DNA of 64,000 nucleotides from Curtobacterium sp. L6-1 (GTDB taxonomy: Bacteria > Actinomycetota > Actinomycetes > Actinomycetales > Microbacteriaceae). The notes beneath the pieces were generated by a model, which did no database searches, was not told the origin of the DNA, and worked only from the letters and a program-made list of their open reading frames with translations. The translations under genes were made by a program, and so were the position numbers. Below are positions 16,086 to 25,175 of the stretch, piece after piece. The stretch is taken from positions 1,860,001 through 1,924,000 of the forward strand of contig NZ_CP076544.1 of the NCBI RefSeq assembly GCF_018885305.1, read 5' to 3'. The number at the start of each line of letters is the position of its first letter. Position 1 is the stretch's first letter.

Positions 16086-17836
16086 CCAGTCCCGACCGCT
16101 ACGGCGTCTGGGCCCCCGAGCCCGAGCGCGTCCGCCTCGTCGTCGACGACACCGAGTACGCACTCACCCGCGGCGACGACGACTGGTGGACCACCGACGA
16201 GGTCCTCCCCGTCGTCGGCGCCCGCTACGGCTTCCGCATCGGTGACGACGACGCCGTCCGCCCGGACCCGCGCAGCCGCTTCCAGCCCGAAGGTGTCCAC
16301 GGCCCGTCCGAGGTCGTCGACCCGGCACGTTTCGCGTGGACCGACGACGCCTGGACCGGTCGCCCGGCCCGCGGCGGCGTGATCTACGAGATGCACGTCG
16401 GCACCTACACTCCCGAGGGCACGCTCGACGCGGCCGCGGCGAAGCTCGAGCACCTGGTCGAGCTCGGGGTCGAGTTCGTCGAGCTCCTGCCCGTGAACGG
16501 TGTCAACGGCGAGTGGAACTGGGGCTACGACGGGGTGGCGTGGTTCGCCGTGCACGCCCCGTACGGCGGCCCGGACGCCTACGACCGCTTCGTCGACCGG
16601 GCGCACGCGCTCGGCCTCGGCGTCATCCAGGACGTCGTGTACAACCACCTCGGACCGAGCGGCAACTACCTGCCGCTGTACGGGCCGTACCTCGTGCAGG
16701 GCCTGGCGAACACCTGGGGTGACTCGGTCAACGTCGAGCACCCCGAGGTGCGGCGCTACGTTCTCGACAACGTGCGCATGTGGTTCCGTGACCACCACGT
16801 CGACGGCCTCCGTCTCGACGCCGTGCACGCGATCCGCGACACCACCCGGCCGCACGTCCTGGCCGAGATGGCCAGCGAGACCGACGCCTACTCGGCGTTC
16901 ACAGGCAAGCCGCTGTCGCTCATCGCCGAGTCGGACCTCAACGACCCGGTGATGTTCCGTCCGCGCGAGGCCGCGGGCTACGGGCTCGCCGGCCAGTGGT
17001 CGGACGACTTCCACCACGCCGTGCACGTCGCGGTGACCGGGGAGACGAACGGCTACTACGCCGACTTCGCGCCGCTGACCGCGCTGGCGAAGGTGCTCGA
17101 CCACGGCTTCTTCCACGACGGCACCTGGTCGTCGTTCCGTGGCTCGCGCCACGGTCGGCCGATCGACCGGGGCACCTCCCCCACGACCGCCCTCGTGGTC
17201 GCGAACCAGAACCACGACCAGATCGGCAACCGTGCCGCGGGCGACCGCCTGGCGGCCACCGTGTCCGACGAGGGCCTGGTCATCGCAGCGGCCCTGACCC
17301 TGCTCGGCCCGTTCACGCCGATGCTGTTCATGGGCGAGGAGTTCGCGGCGACGACGCCCTGGCAGTTCTTCACGTCGCACCCCGAGCCGGAGCTCGGCAA
17401 GGTGACGGCCGAGGGTCGCATCAAGGAGTTCGCGCAGCACGGTTGGGACGAGTCGACCGTGCCGGACCCGCAGGACCCGACGACGTTCACGAACTCGAAA
17501 CTCGACTGGTCCGACGTGGACTCGGAGCGCGGCGCCCGGGTCCTCAACGCCTACCGGGTGCTCGTCGCCCTCCGCCGGACCGACGAGGCCTTCGTCGACC
17601 ACCGGTACGAGGCGAACGCGGTCCGCTTCAGCGAGGACGAGCGCTGGCTGGTGCTCACCCGCGGGCTGCTCGGCCCGACCGCAGCGCCGGTGCACGTGGT
17701 CGTGAACCTCTCGGACGACGCGACCGAGGTCCCTCTCGTCGGCGCCACCGGCGAGGTGCTGTTCAGCTTCGGCGACGCGGACTTCGACACGGACGGCGTC
17801 CGCTTCGGCGGCCGCGGCCTCGTGGTCGTGCGCTGA
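16082..17836 (+). CDS. treZ: malto-oligosyltrehalose trehalohydrolase TreZ
   Basis: A 584-residue GH13 enzyme that hydrolyses malto-oligosyltrehalose to free trehalose. Visible motifs are the N-terminal E/CBM48-like module ([15 protein letters not shown]), [13 protein letters not shown] near residue 101, [18 protein letters not shown] near 181, [11 protein letters not shown] near 240, IAESDLND near 280, [10 protein letters not shown] near 378 and the MGEEFA stretch. Length is typical. The start overlaps the treY stop as ATGA. The cytoplasmic product trehalose serves osmotic and desiccation tolerance. The operon ends at a strong hairpin 37 nt downstream. Confidence 0.97.
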   Translation: MTSPDRYGVWAPEPERVRLVVDDTEYALTRGDDDWWTTDEVLPVVGARYGFRIGDDDAVRPDPRSRFQPEGVHGPSEVVDPARFAWTDDAWTGRPARGGVIYEMHVGTYTPEGTLDAAAAKLEHLVELGVEFVELLPVNGVNGEWNWGYDGVAWFAVHAPYGGPDAYDRFVDRAHALGLGVIQDVVYNHLGPSGNYLPLYGPYLVQGLANTWGDSVNVEHPEVRRYVLDNVRMWFRDHHVDGLRLDAVHAIRDTTRPHVLAEMASETDAYSAFTGKPLSLIAESDLNDPVMFRPREAAGYGLAGQWSDDFHHAVHVAVTGETNGYYADFAPLTALAKVLDHGFFHDGTWSSFRGSRHGRPIDRGTSPTTALVVANQNHDQIGNRAAGDRLAATVSDEGLVIAAALTLLGPFTPMLFMGEEFAATTPWQFFTSHPEPELGKVTAEGRIKEFAQHGWDESTVPDPQDPTTFTNSKLDWSDVDSERGARVLNAYRVLVALRRTDEAFVDHRYEANAVRFSEDERWLVLTRGLLGPTAAPVHVVVNLSDDATEVPLVGATGEVLFSFGDADFDTDGVRFGGRGLVVVR

Positions 17837-17873
17837 CGGCGTCCGGCGAGCGGGGTCGCTGAGCACGCGCCCA

Positions 17874-17927
17874 CACGACGGACGGGAGGCCCGGTACGAG
17901 CTGGTACCGGGCCTCCCGTCCGTCGTG
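17874..17927. terminator. bidirectional terminator, 24-bp perfect stem
   Basis: Arms 17874-17897 and 17904-17927 are fully complementary with a 6-nt loop. It sits between convergent treZ and an aldo/keto reductase gene and can serve both. The arm contains GACGGACGGGAGGCCCGG, shared with hairpins at 35245 and 63356. Confidence 0.92.
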
Positions 17928-17965
17928 GCGTCGGCTCGCAGGCCGCCGCGCCGCGCGTCGTCGGC

Positions 17966-18970
17966 TCAGGCCGGACGCTGTGCCGGCGAGACGACCTTCG
18001 CGGTGTCGCGCTCGGGGATGTCCCCGAGTGCGGCGTCGATCGCGGCGAGCGCGTCGGCGTCGAGCGTGACGCCCGCGGCCTTCACGTTGTCGGTGACCTG
18101 CTGCGGGCGCGAGGCGCCGACGATCGCCGACGCGACGTTCTCGTTCTGCAGCGTCCACGCGATGGCGAGCTGGGCGAGGGTGAGCCCGGCCTGGTCCGCG
18201 ACCGGCTGCAGGCGCTGCACGGCCTCGAGGACCTCGTCGCGCATGAACCGCTTGATCATGTCCGCGCCGCCCTTCTCGTCCGTGGCGCGGGAGCCCTCGG
18301 GGAGCGGCTGACCCGGCTTGTACTTGCCGGTGAGGACGCCCTGGGCGATCGGCGACCAGACGATCTGGGAGAGGCCGAGCTGCTTCGAGGCGGGGACGAC
18401 CTCGCCCTCGATGACGCGCCACAGCATCGAGTACTGCGGCTGGTTCGAGATGAGCTGGAAGCCGAGCTCCTTCGCGAGCGCCGCACCGGCACGGATCTGC
18501 TCGGCGGACCACTCGCTGACGCCGATGTACAGCGCCTTGCCCTGACGGACGACGTCCGCGAAGGCCTGCATGGTCTCCTCGAGCGGGGTCTCGTAGTCGT
18601 AGCGGTGCGCCTGGTACAGGTCGACGTAGTCGGTCTGCAGCCGCTCGAGGGAGCCGTTGATCGACTCCATGATGTGCTTCCGGCTGAGGCCGACGTCGTT
18701 GTGTCCCTTCGGACCGGTCGGCCAGTACACCTTCGTGAAGACCTCGAGGGACTGCCGGCGCTCACCCTTGAGCGCCTCGCCGAGGACGGTCTCGGCGGCG
18801 GTGTTCGCGTAGGTGTCCGCGGTGTCGAACGTGGTGATGCCGGCGTCGAGCGCTGCCCGCACGCACTGGGTGGCGACGTCGTTCTCGACCTGCGAGCCGT
18901 GCGTCAGCCAGTTGCCGTAGGTGATCTCGGAGATCTTGAGTCCGGAGTTGCCCAGGTACCTGAATTCCAT
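17966..18970 (-). CDS. aldo/keto reductase (KCNAB/YghZ-like)
   Basis: A 334-residue NADPH-dependent aldo/keto reductase barrel. The N-terminus MEFRYLGNSGLKISEITYG is the family start; catalytic residues are recognisable as Asp-Tyr in FDTADTYANTA near 51, Lys in VFTKVYWP near 82 and His in YQAHRYDYETPLEETM near 119. SIVG-type cofactor contacts appear late (SAIVGASRPQQVTDN). Sequence style resembles voltage-gated potassium channel beta-subunit-like reductases. ATG 18970 is chosen because TAGCGT lies 7 nt upstream. Substrate unknown. Confidence 0.9.
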   Translation of the reverse strand: MEFRYLGNSGLKISEITYGNWLTHGSQVENDVATQCVRAALDAGITTFDTADTYANTAAETVLGEALKGERRQSLEVFTKVYWPTGPKGHNDVGLSRKHIMESINGSLERLQTDYVDLYQAHRYDYETPLEETMQAFADVVRQGKALYIGVSEWSAEQIRAGAALAKELGFQLISNQPQYSMLWRVIEGEVVPASKQLGLSQIVWSPIAQGVLTGKYKPGQPLPEGSRATDEKGGADMIKRFMRDEVLEAVQRLQPVADQAGLTLAQLAIAWTLQNENVASAIVGASRPQQVTDNVKAAGVTLDADALAAIDAALGDIPERDTAKVVSPAQRPA

Positions 18971-18977
18971 GGGTCCG

Positions 18978-18983
18978 ACGCTA
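18978..18983 (-). promoter_or_regulatory. aldo/keto reductase -10, leaderless spacing
   Basis: TAGCGT on the minus strand ends 7 nt before the ATG. Confidence 0.6.
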
Positions 18984-19044
18984 CTGGAGTGAGCGCTCCC
19001 GTGAGGGGTCCGGGCAGTACCCGGGACGACGCCTCGGTGAACAA

Positions 19045-19062
19045 TGGTTGACGCTTCAACCA
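19045..19062. promoter_or_regulatory. inverted repeat operator candidate upstream of yceI
   Basis: TGGTTGA-CGCT-TCAACCA is a perfect 7-bp inverted repeat. Its left arm contains TTGACG, a -35-like hexamer; TAGCAT at 19081-19086 may be the -10 although spacing is long. The TTGA-N4-TCAA form resembles sites bound by MarR-type repressors. Confidence 0.5.
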
Positions 19063-19170
19063 AACGGGTGCAGGATGGGGTAGCATCAAGGTCGATGCAG
19101 GCGCATGCACCATCGCGTCGGCCCCACGACTCATCGCTCGAAGACCACTCGTTCGAAGTAAGGACTCACC

Positions 19171-19731
19171 ATGGCTCTCACCGCCTCCGCCATCCCCGGC
19201 TACGTCACCGGCACCTGGAAGCTCGACCCGACCCACTCCGAGGTCAGCTTCTCCGTCCGCCACCTCGCCATCAGCAAGGTCAAGGGCAAGTTCGAGCAGT
19301 TCGACGCCACGCTCGTCACCGCCGAGAACCCGCTCGACACCACCCTCGAGGCCTCGATCGACGTCGCCAGCATCAACACCAACCAGCCGCAGCGCGACCA
19401 GCACCTCGCGACCGGTGACTTCTTCCTCACCGAGGAGCACCCGCACATGACGTTCCGCTCGACGGGCATCCGCGAGGACGGCGACGACATGCTCATCGAC
19501 GGCGAGCTCTCGCTGCGCGGCGTGACGAAGAACGTCACGCTGAAGACCGAGTTCGGCGGCGTCACCACCGACGGCTACGGCCAGGTCAAGCTCGGCGCCG
19601 AGGCGACGACCAAGATCGACCGCACCGAGTTCGGCGTGAACTGGAACGCAGCGCTCGAGGCCGGCGGCTTCACGCTCGGCAACGACGTCACGATCAACCT
19701 CGACGTCCAGTTCGTCCTCCAGGCGGCCTGA
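19171..19731 (+). CDS. YceI family protein
   Basis: A 186-residue YceI-domain protein, a lipocalin-like beta barrel that binds isoprenoid or other lipids. Family features are TGTWKLDPTHSEVSFSVRHL near residues 12-31, then NPLDTTLEASIDVASINT, RDQHLATGDFF, HMTFRSTGI and the closing GNDVTINLDVQFVLQ. There is no signal peptide, so it is likely cytoplasmic, unlike many proteobacterial homologues. The ATG follows AAGGA. An inverted repeat 110 nt upstream suggests transcriptional control. It ends at its own hairpin. Confidence 0.93.
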   Translation: MALTASAIPGYVTGTWKLDPTHSEVSFSVRHLAISKVKGKFEQFDATLVTAENPLDTTLEASIDVASINTNQPQRDQHLATGDFFLTEEHPHMTFRSTGIREDGDDMLIDGELSLRGVTKNVTLKTEFGGVTTDGYGQVKLGAEATTKIDRTEFGVNWNAALEAGGFTLGNDVTINLDVQFVLQAA

Positions 19732-19742
19732 CCTCCTGACAC

Positions 19743-19779
19743 CACGAAGCCCCGGCGCCCTCGGCGTCGGGGCTTCGTG
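19743..19779 (+). terminator. yceI terminator hairpin
   Basis: CACGAAGCCCCGGCGCC pairs with GGCGTCGGGGCTTCGTG around a 3-nt loop with one mismatch, 12 nt after the stop. Confidence 0.85.
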
Positions 19780-19883
19780 CCGTCCACCGAGCGGTAGCGT
19801 GAGCGACGCACCGACCCGCCGGCGGGAATCCAGCCGTGCACCGTCGGGTTGCAGGCACCACCGCCGACGAACAGGAGCCCACG

Positions 19884-20450
19884 ATGCCCACCGACTGGAT
19901 CGCCCTGCAGACCCTCGCGGCCGCGGAGTTCGGCCGCCGCGTTGCCGCTGTCACCGAGTGGGACGCCCCGACGCCCGACTCGGAGTGGACCACCCGCGAC
20001 CTCGTCGCCCACGTCGTGGACGAGCAGCGCTGGATCCCGAAGCTCCTCACCGGGTGCGACCACGCCCAGGCCGAGGCGGACCTCGAACCGATCGGCGACG
20101 ACCTCGTGGCCGAGTGGGAACGGCACTCGGGTGCCGCGATCGAGGCGTGGCAGCGCGCTCCCCAGGACACCCCGGTCCACCTCGCGACCGACGTCGTGAG
20201 CGCCGGCGAGTACCTCGCGGAGCAGACGAGCGACATCACGATCCACACGTGGGACCTCGCCCGCGCGACCGGGAGCGACGAGCAGCTGCCCGACGAACTC
20301 GTCGAGGCGGTGTGGACGCACTTCGAGCCGCAGATCCAGTCGCTCGAGGCCACGGGACTGTACGCGGCACCAGTGCAGGTGGACGACGATGCTCCTCTGC
20401 AGGTGCGGCTCCTCGCGGTCACCGGGCGGGACGCCCGGGTCTCCGCCTGA
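19884..20450 (+). CDS. TIGR03086-type DinB/maleylpyruvate-isomerase-like protein
   Basis: A 188-residue four-helix-bundle protein of the DinB/MDMPI superfamily. The metal-binding pattern is visible: W-TTRDLVAHVVDEQRW near residues 34-49 provides the first His, and the late EQTSDITIHTWDLARATG near 114-131 provides the second. These actinobacterial proteins are thought to act as mycothiol- or metal-dependent transferases, but specific functions are mostly unknown. ATG 19884 is preceded by AGGAG. A short upstream extension to 19836 would add unlikely sequence. It stands alone before an aldo/keto reductase. Confidence 0.82.
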   Translation: MPTDWIALQTLAAAEFGRRVAAVTEWDAPTPDSEWTTRDLVAHVVDEQRWIPKLLTGCDHAQAEADLEPIGDDLVAEWERHSGAAIEAWQRAPQDTPVHLATDVVSAGEYLAEQTSDITIHTWDLARATGSDEQLPDELVEAVWTHFEPQIQSLEATGLYAAPVQVDDDAPLQVRLLAVTGRDARVSA

Positions 20451-20575
20451 CCACACCCGTCACGAGCGGCCGCCCGGTCGCCCGTTCGTCCCTCGCCCGC
20501 ACGAGCGGACGCACACACCGCGACGCACCGCCTCCCGCGTGGTGGGTGACCGCGCCGCCTCCGGAAGGACCCAGC

Positions 20576-21577
20576 ATGTCCGACACCCCGACCGTTCCCA
20601 CCACCCGCCTGGGCAGCTCCGGGCTCGAGATCTCGGGCATCGTCCTCGGGATGATGTCCTACGGCGACCCGGCCGCCGGCTCGCACGCCTGGAGCGTCGG
20701 CATCGACGAGGCCCGCCCCTTCGTCCGCCGCGCCTTCGAGGCGGGCATCACGACCTTCGACACCGCGAACGTGTACTCCGCGGGCAGCAGCGAGGAGATC
20801 ACCGGTCAGCTCCTCAAGGAGCTGGCACCGCGTGAAGAGGTCCAGGTCCTCACGAAGGTGTTCAACCGCATGCGCCCGGGTCGCAACGGCGCCGGCCTGT
20901 CGCGCGCGGCGATCATGCACGAGATCGACGCCTCGCTGACCCGCCTGGGCACCGACTACGTCGACCTGTACCAGATCCACCGCTTCGACCCGGAGACCCC
21001 GGTCGAGGAGACGATGGAGGCGCTGCACGACGTCGTCAAGGCCGGCAAGGCGCGCTACATCGGCGCGAGCAGCATGTGGGCGTGGCAGTTCGCCGAGATG
21101 CAGCACGTCGCCGAGCGCCACGGCTGGACCCGGTTCGTCAGCATGCAGGACCAGTACAACCTCCTCGAACGCGAGGAGGAGCGCGAGATGCACCCCTACT
21201 GCGCCCACACCGGCGTCGGGGTCATCCCGTGGAGCCCCCTCGCGCGTGGCAAGGTCACGCGCCCGTGGGACGCCCAGGGCTCCGGCTCGCGCTCGGACAC
21301 GGACGAGTTCGGCAAGACCCTCTACCGCCAGGACGAGGACGCGAACCGCGCGATCGTCGACGCCGTCGGCCAGGTCGCCGAGGAGCGCGGCGCCAGCATG
21401 GCGCAGATCGCCCTGGCCTGGGTCGCCGGCAAGCCTGCCGTCTCCGCCCCGATCATCGGCGCGACGAAGGAGCACCACATCGACGACGCGGTCGCGGCGA
21501 CCGCGATCACGCTGACCGACGACGAGGTCGCGCGACTCGAGCAGGCCTACACCCCGCGGGTGCCGTCCGGCTTCTGA
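20576..21577 (+). CDS. aldo/keto reductase (YajO-like)
   Basis: A 333-residue aldo/keto reductase. RLGSSGLEISGIVLGMMSYG near residues 10-30 opens the barrel (shown in part), the catalytic Asp-Tyr is in FDTANVYSAGSSEEI near 60, Lys in VLTKVFNRM near 94 and His in YQIHRFDPETPVEETM near 134. The extra segment after barrel strand 6 (SPLARGKVTRPWD) is typical of the YajO/NAD(P)-linked subgroup. ATG 20576 has GGAAGGA upstream. It is only distantly similar to the reductase at 17966. A repeat array begins within 20 nt of its stop. Substrate unknown. Confidence 0.92.
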   Translation: MSDTPTVPTTRLGSSGLEISGIVLGMMSYGDPAAGSHAWSVGIDEARPFVRRAFEAGITTFDTANVYSAGSSEEITGQLLKELAPREEVQVLTKVFNRMRPGRNGAGLSRAAIMHEIDASLTRLGTDYVDLYQIHRFDPETPVEETMEALHDVVKAGKARYIGASSMWAWQFAEMQHVAERHGWTRFVSMQDQYNLLEREEEREMHPYCAHTGVGVIPWSPLARGKVTRPWDAQGSGSRSDTDEFGKTLYRQDEDANRAIVDAVGQVAEERGASMAQIALAWVAGKPAVSAPIIGATKEHHIDDAVAATAITLTDDEVARLEQAYTPRVPSGF

Positions 21578-21595
21578 TCCCGGCGCCGGCGCAGG

Positions 21596-21668
21596 CCGTG
21601 GCCGTAGCCGCAGCCGTAGCCGTAGCCGTAGCCGTAGCCGTAGCCGTAGCCGTAGCCGCAGCCGCAGC
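21596..21668. repeat. GCCGTA hexanucleotide repeat
   Basis: A run of about eight GCCGTA units flanked by GCCGCA variants begins just after the aldo/keto reductase stop and leads into the phased inverted-repeat array. Confidence 0.9.
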
Positions 21669-22254
21669 CGAGGTCGCACGACACGCCGCCCACGCGCCGC
21701 CGAGGTCGCACGAACGGCCGGCCGGGCCCTCTCCTGGCGGCACGTCGTGCGACCTCGGCGGGCGGGCCGCGGCGGGTCGTGCGACCTCGCCGGTGCCCAC
21801 GTGGGCGCGCCTACCGCTGCGGCGCCGCGGAACCCGGCCGAGCATCCGCGCAGGACCGAAGCGGCGCCTCCAGACAGCCCCGGCCGGACACGCCGAGGTC
21901 GCACGACACGACACGACACTCGCACGCCGCCGAGGTCGCACGAACGGCCGGCCGGGGACGGCCCTGGCGGCACTTCGTGCGACCTCGACGAGCGCGCCAC
22001 GGCACTTCGCGCGACCTCGACGGCTGCCACCCGGGCGCGTCAGCGGCCGAGGGTCCGCGCGGAATCCGGCCGCGCCTCCAGATCGACACAGCCGGCCGCG
22101 CCGGAGTCGCACGACACGCCATCCGCACGCCGTCGGGGTCGCACGAACGGCCGGCCGGGGACGGCCCTGGCGGCACTTCGTGCGACCTCGACGAGCGCGC
22201 CATGGCACTTCGTGCGACCTCGACGAGCGCGCCACGGCGGGTCGTGCGACCTCA
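21669..22254. repeat. array of helically phased inverted repeats (three hairpin units)
   Basis: Thirteen copies of CGAGGTCGCACGA (forward, F) or its complement (R), some with one or two changes. Unit 1: F at 21669 and 21701, R at 21745 and 21777. Unit 2: F at 21894 and 21931, R at 21975 and 22007. Unit 3: F at 22102 and 22134, R at 22178, 22210 and 22242. Centre F-to-R spacing is 44 bp every time and R-to-R spacing is 32 bp every time. Loops share GGCCGGCC. Flanks between units are also related, so the whole unit of about 210-225 bp was duplicated. Nothing in the 719-nt gap 21578-22296 looks like a gene. Confidence 0.9.
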
Positions 22255-22296
22255 GCCCCGCCGACCTCGCCGACCCCGCCGGCTCCGGCAACGCCG

Positions 22297-23235
22297 TCAG
22301 GCCGCGCCGACTCCCCGCCCCGCCGCCGCCTCGCGCTCGAGCCGCGCGATGCGCGCCAACGCCGCACGCTCCGTGCCCGACTGCGTTCCCAGGACCCCGC
22401 CGATGCCGTCGAGGACGAGCCCGGTCGCACGGTCGACGGGCAGCTCGATCGGTCCGATCGCGGGCGTGCGGATGCCGAGCAGCGACCGGTGCCGCGGGTC
22501 GAGGGTCGAGACCGCGCCCTGGTACAGCGCCCGGTACCCCGGCCGGAGCAACTGGGCGAGCGGCGGGTTCTTGATGAAGCGCAGGACCTCCCGGGTCCTG
22601 GGCGTCACCGCGAGCTCGCCACGGTCGAGGTAGCCGTCCATCTGCGCGCGGAGCTCGGCCTCGCTCTCGGGGGCGTCCTCCACGCGCATGAGCCGTCCCG
22701 CGATCGCCCACTCCTTGACGTAGGCGTCGGCGCCGCCGGGGATCGGCTCACCCCAGCGCTGCGCGGTGCGGAGGAACGCGTCCGTGAAGGCCAGGTGCAC
22801 CCAGCGCGCCAGGTCGGGGTCGTTGGCAGTGTAGGGACGGCCGATGCCGTGGCCGTCGACGTACTGCCCGCGGACGCGCTCGTGCAGCTTGAGCACCCAC
22901 TCGCTGCCGGCCCGGGCGGTGGCGGTGTCGCCGTGCGTGACGGTGTAGATCCACCGGATGGTGCCGGCGAGCCGCCCGAAGGGGTCGTCCTTGTAGCGGG
23001 AGTGGTCGGCCACCCCGGCCAGCGCCCCCGGGTGGAGGGCCTGCACCAGGAGGGCACGGACCCCGGCGACGATGGTCTGATTGCCGCCGTGCACCGACCA
23101 GGTGGCGGACCCGGGGCCGAAGAAGCCGGCGTCGGTACCGCGTTCGAGCTGGTCCACCCACTCGGGGCTGCCGGTGGTGCTGCCGGTGAAGGTGGCCTGC
23201 ATGCGGGTCCGGAAGGCATCGGTGACGAACGACAT
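22297..23235 (-). CDS. oxygenase MpaB family protein (DUF2236)
   Basis: A 312-residue helical protein of the MpaB/latex-clearing-protein family, haem-dependent oxygenases in the studied members. Family features are ATWSVHGGNQTIVAGVRALL near residue 42, LVQALHPGALAGVADHSRY near 61-80, IRWIYTVTHGD near 90 with a conserved His, and LKLHERVRGQ near 112 with another. ATG 23235 gives the usual N-terminus (MSFVTDAFRTRM), and GACGAT sits 6 nt upstream. It is divergent from fadD across 94 nt. Actual substrate is unknown. Confidence 0.85.
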   Translation of the reverse strand: MSFVTDAFRTRMQATFTGSTTGSPEWVDQLERGTDAGFFGPGSATWSVHGGNQTIVAGVRALLVQALHPGALAGVADHSRYKDDPFGRLAGTIRWIYTVTHGDTATARAGSEWVLKLHERVRGQYVDGHGIGRPYTANDPDLARWVHLAFTDAFLRTAQRWGEPIPGGADAYVKEWAIAGRLMRVEDAPESEAELRAQMDGYLDRGELAVTPRTREVLRFIKNPPLAQLLRPGYRALYQGAVSTLDPRHRSLLGIRTPAIGPIELPVDRATGLVLDGIGGVLGTQSGTERAALARIARLEREAAAGRGVGAA

Positions 23236-23241
23236 GACGCC

Positions 23242-23247
23242 ATCGTC
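23242..23247 (-). promoter_or_regulatory. mpaB-like gene -10, leaderless spacing
   Basis: GACGAT on the minus strand, 6 nt before the ATG. Confidence 0.4.
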
Positions 23248-23316
23248 CGTCGCGCCCCTGACAGTGCGCCCCGGTCGGCCACGAACCGCGCCTGACCACC
23301 GCTCGGGTCTGCCCGC

Positions 23317-23322
23317 TAGGTT
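23317..23322 (+). promoter_or_regulatory. fadD -10, leaderless spacing
   Basis: TAGGTT ends exactly 7 nt before the GTG at 23330. Confidence 0.6.
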
Positions 23323-23329
23323 GGTCGGC

Positions 23330-25018
23330 GTGAGCATCGACACGCCTCGTCCCTGGCTCGGTTCCTACGCTGCAGGGGTGCCGACCGACATCGAGCCGAT
23401 GACCGGGTCCCTGCTGGACCTGGTCGAGCAGTCGGCGAAGCGGTTCCCGAAGGCGGTGGCGCTCGAGTTCTTCACGCGGACGACGACGTACGCCGAGCTC
23501 GAGGAGCAGATCGCCCGCGCGGCGAACGGTCTGCGGAAGCTCGGCGTGACGAAGGGCGACCGGGTGGCCCTGGTGCTGCCGAACTGCCCCCAGCACGTGG
23601 TGGCGTTCTACGCGGTGCTGCGGCTCGGCGCGATCGTCGTCGAGCACAACCCGCTGTACACCCCGCGTGAGCTGCGGCACCAGTTCGAGGACCACGGTGC
23701 CCGGGTCGCGATCGCCTGGGACAAGTCGGTGGCCACCCTGCAGGACTTCCCGAAGGACGTCGCCCTCGACGCGATCGTCTCCGTCGACCTGACCCGAGCG
23801 ATGCCGCGCCGGACCCGCCTGGCGCTGTCGCTGCCGGTGGCGAAGGCCCGCGAGTCCCGGGCGAAGCTGACGGCCCCGGTGACGGGCACCACCCGGTGGG
23901 ACGACCTCGTGTCGAACCGGAAGCTGTCGAAGCGGCACCCGCGCCCGGAGACCGACGACGTCGCGCTCATCCAGTACACCTCGGGTACGACGGGCACCCC
24001 GAAGGGCGCGGTCCTGACCCACCGCAACCTGCTGGCCAACGCCGCCCAGGCCCGGGCGTGGATCCCGCAGATCAGCGCCGGCGACGGCAGCGTCGTGCAC
24101 GCCGTTCTGCCGATGTTCCACGCCTACGGCCTGACCCTCTGCCTGACCTTCGCGATGAGCATCGCCGGGCGGCTCGTGCTCTTCCCGGCCTTCGACCCGG
24201 CCCTCGTGCTGGCGGCGATCAAGAAGCGTCCGCCGACGTTCCTGCCGGCCGTGCCGCCGATCTACGCCCGCCTGCAGCACGCCGCCGACTCCGCCGGGGT
24301 CTCGCTGCGGGGCATCGACATCGGCATCTCGGGCGCCATGCCCCTGTCGCAGGACGTCATCGAACCGTGGGAGGCCCGGACCGGCGGCTTCCTGGTCGAG
24401 GGCTACGGGTTGTCCGAGTGCTCCCCCGTCCTGATGGCGAACCCGGTGTCCGAGGACCGTCGTCTCGGTGCGATCGGCCTGCCGCTGCCCTCGACCGAGT
24501 GCCGGGTGGTGGACCCGGACGACCCGTCGAAGGTCCTCGGCACCGACGAGCCCGGCGAGCTGCAGGTCCGCGGCCCCCAGGTCTTCAGCGGCTACTGGGG
24601 CAAGGCCGAGGCCACCGACGAGGTCTTCTCCCCCGACGGCTGGTTCCGGACCGGCGACATCGTGGCCATCGACGCCGACGGCTTCGTCAAGATCGTCGAC
24701 CGGCTCAAGGAGCTCATCATCACGGGTGGCTTCAACGTCGCACCCTCCGAGGTCGAGGACACGCTCCTCAAGCACCCGAGCGTCAAGGAGGTCGCGGTCG
24801 TCGGCATCACGCAGGGCGGCAACGAGCAGGTGGTCGCCGCAGTGATCCCCGTCGACCCGGCGACGTTCGACCCGGCCGCGCTCCGGGCGTGGTCCCGTGA
24901 CCACCTGGCGGCGTACAAGGTGCCCCGCCGCGTGGTCGTCGTCGAGGACCTGCCCCGCTCGATGATCGGCAAGGTGCTGCGCCGCAAGGTCCGCGACGCG
25001 ATCCTCGCCGCCGACTAG
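23330..25018 (+). CDS. fadD: long-chain fatty-acid-CoA ligase
   Basis: A 562-residue ANL-superfamily enzyme that adenylates a fatty acid and transfers it to CoA. The AMP-binding P-loop YTSGTTGTPKGAVLTH lies near residues 216-231, PMFHAYGLTL near 260, YGLSECSPV near 360, GWFRTGDI near 435 and the C-terminal catalytic Lys in PRSMIGKVLRRK near 544. Length is typical of FadD. GTG 23330 is supported by TAGGTT 7 nt upstream. It is divergent from the MpaB-family gene; a shared role in lipid metabolism is possible but unproven. Confidence 0.92.
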   Translation: MSIDTPRPWLGSYAAGVPTDIEPMTGSLLDLVEQSAKRFPKAVALEFFTRTTTYAELEEQIARAANGLRKLGVTKGDRVALVLPNCPQHVVAFYAVLRLGAIVVEHNPLYTPRELRHQFEDHGARVAIAWDKSVATLQDFPKDVALDAIVSVDLTRAMPRRTRLALSLPVAKARESRAKLTAPVTGTTRWDDLVSNRKLSKRHPRPETDDVALIQYTSGTTGTPKGAVLTHRNLLANAAQARAWIPQISAGDGSVVHAVLPMFHAYGLTLCLTFAMSIAGRLVLFPAFDPALVLAAIKKRPPTFLPAVPPIYARLQHAADSAGVSLRGIDIGISGAMPLSQDVIEPWEARTGGFLVEGYGLSECSPVLMANPVSEDRRLGAIGLPLPSTECRVVDPDDPSKVLGTDEPGELQVRGPQVFSGYWGKAEATDEVFSPDGWFRTGDIVAIDADGFVKIVDRLKELIITGGFNVAPSEVEDTLLKHPSVKEVAVVGITQGGNEQVVAAVIPVDPATFDPAALRAWSRDHLAAYKVPRRVVVVEDLPRSMIGKVLRRKVRDAILAAD

Positions 25019-25075
25019 GACGCGACCCCGCGGACCAGGACGCGACCCGCGGATCAGGACGCGACCCGCCGGCCA
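25018..25075. repeat. 19-20-bp tandem repeat after fadD stop
   Basis: Three copies of a GGACGCGACCCGCGGATCA-like unit begin at the last base of the fadD stop codon. Diverged GCGACCCC remnants continue to about 25130. Confidence 0.85.
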
Positions 25076-25175
25076 CGACCGACCCAACCGACCACGGCGC
25101 GACCCCACCGACCGTGACGCGACCCCGCCGAGGACGACGACGGCGGGACCGGCCGTCGGGCCCCGCCCACCGCGC

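Noticed and set aside
19836..19883. Longer start for the DinB-like gene
   Set aside because: The added 16 residues are unlike the family, and AGGAG lies just before ATG 19884.
21669..22254. CRISPR-like array
   Set aside because: Repeats are inverted pairs at fixed 32- and 44-bp spacing with related, not unique, spacers; no cas genes are nearby.
21578..22296. Several open frames across the repeat array
   Set aside because: They restate the repeats in translation and have no homologous pattern or start signal.
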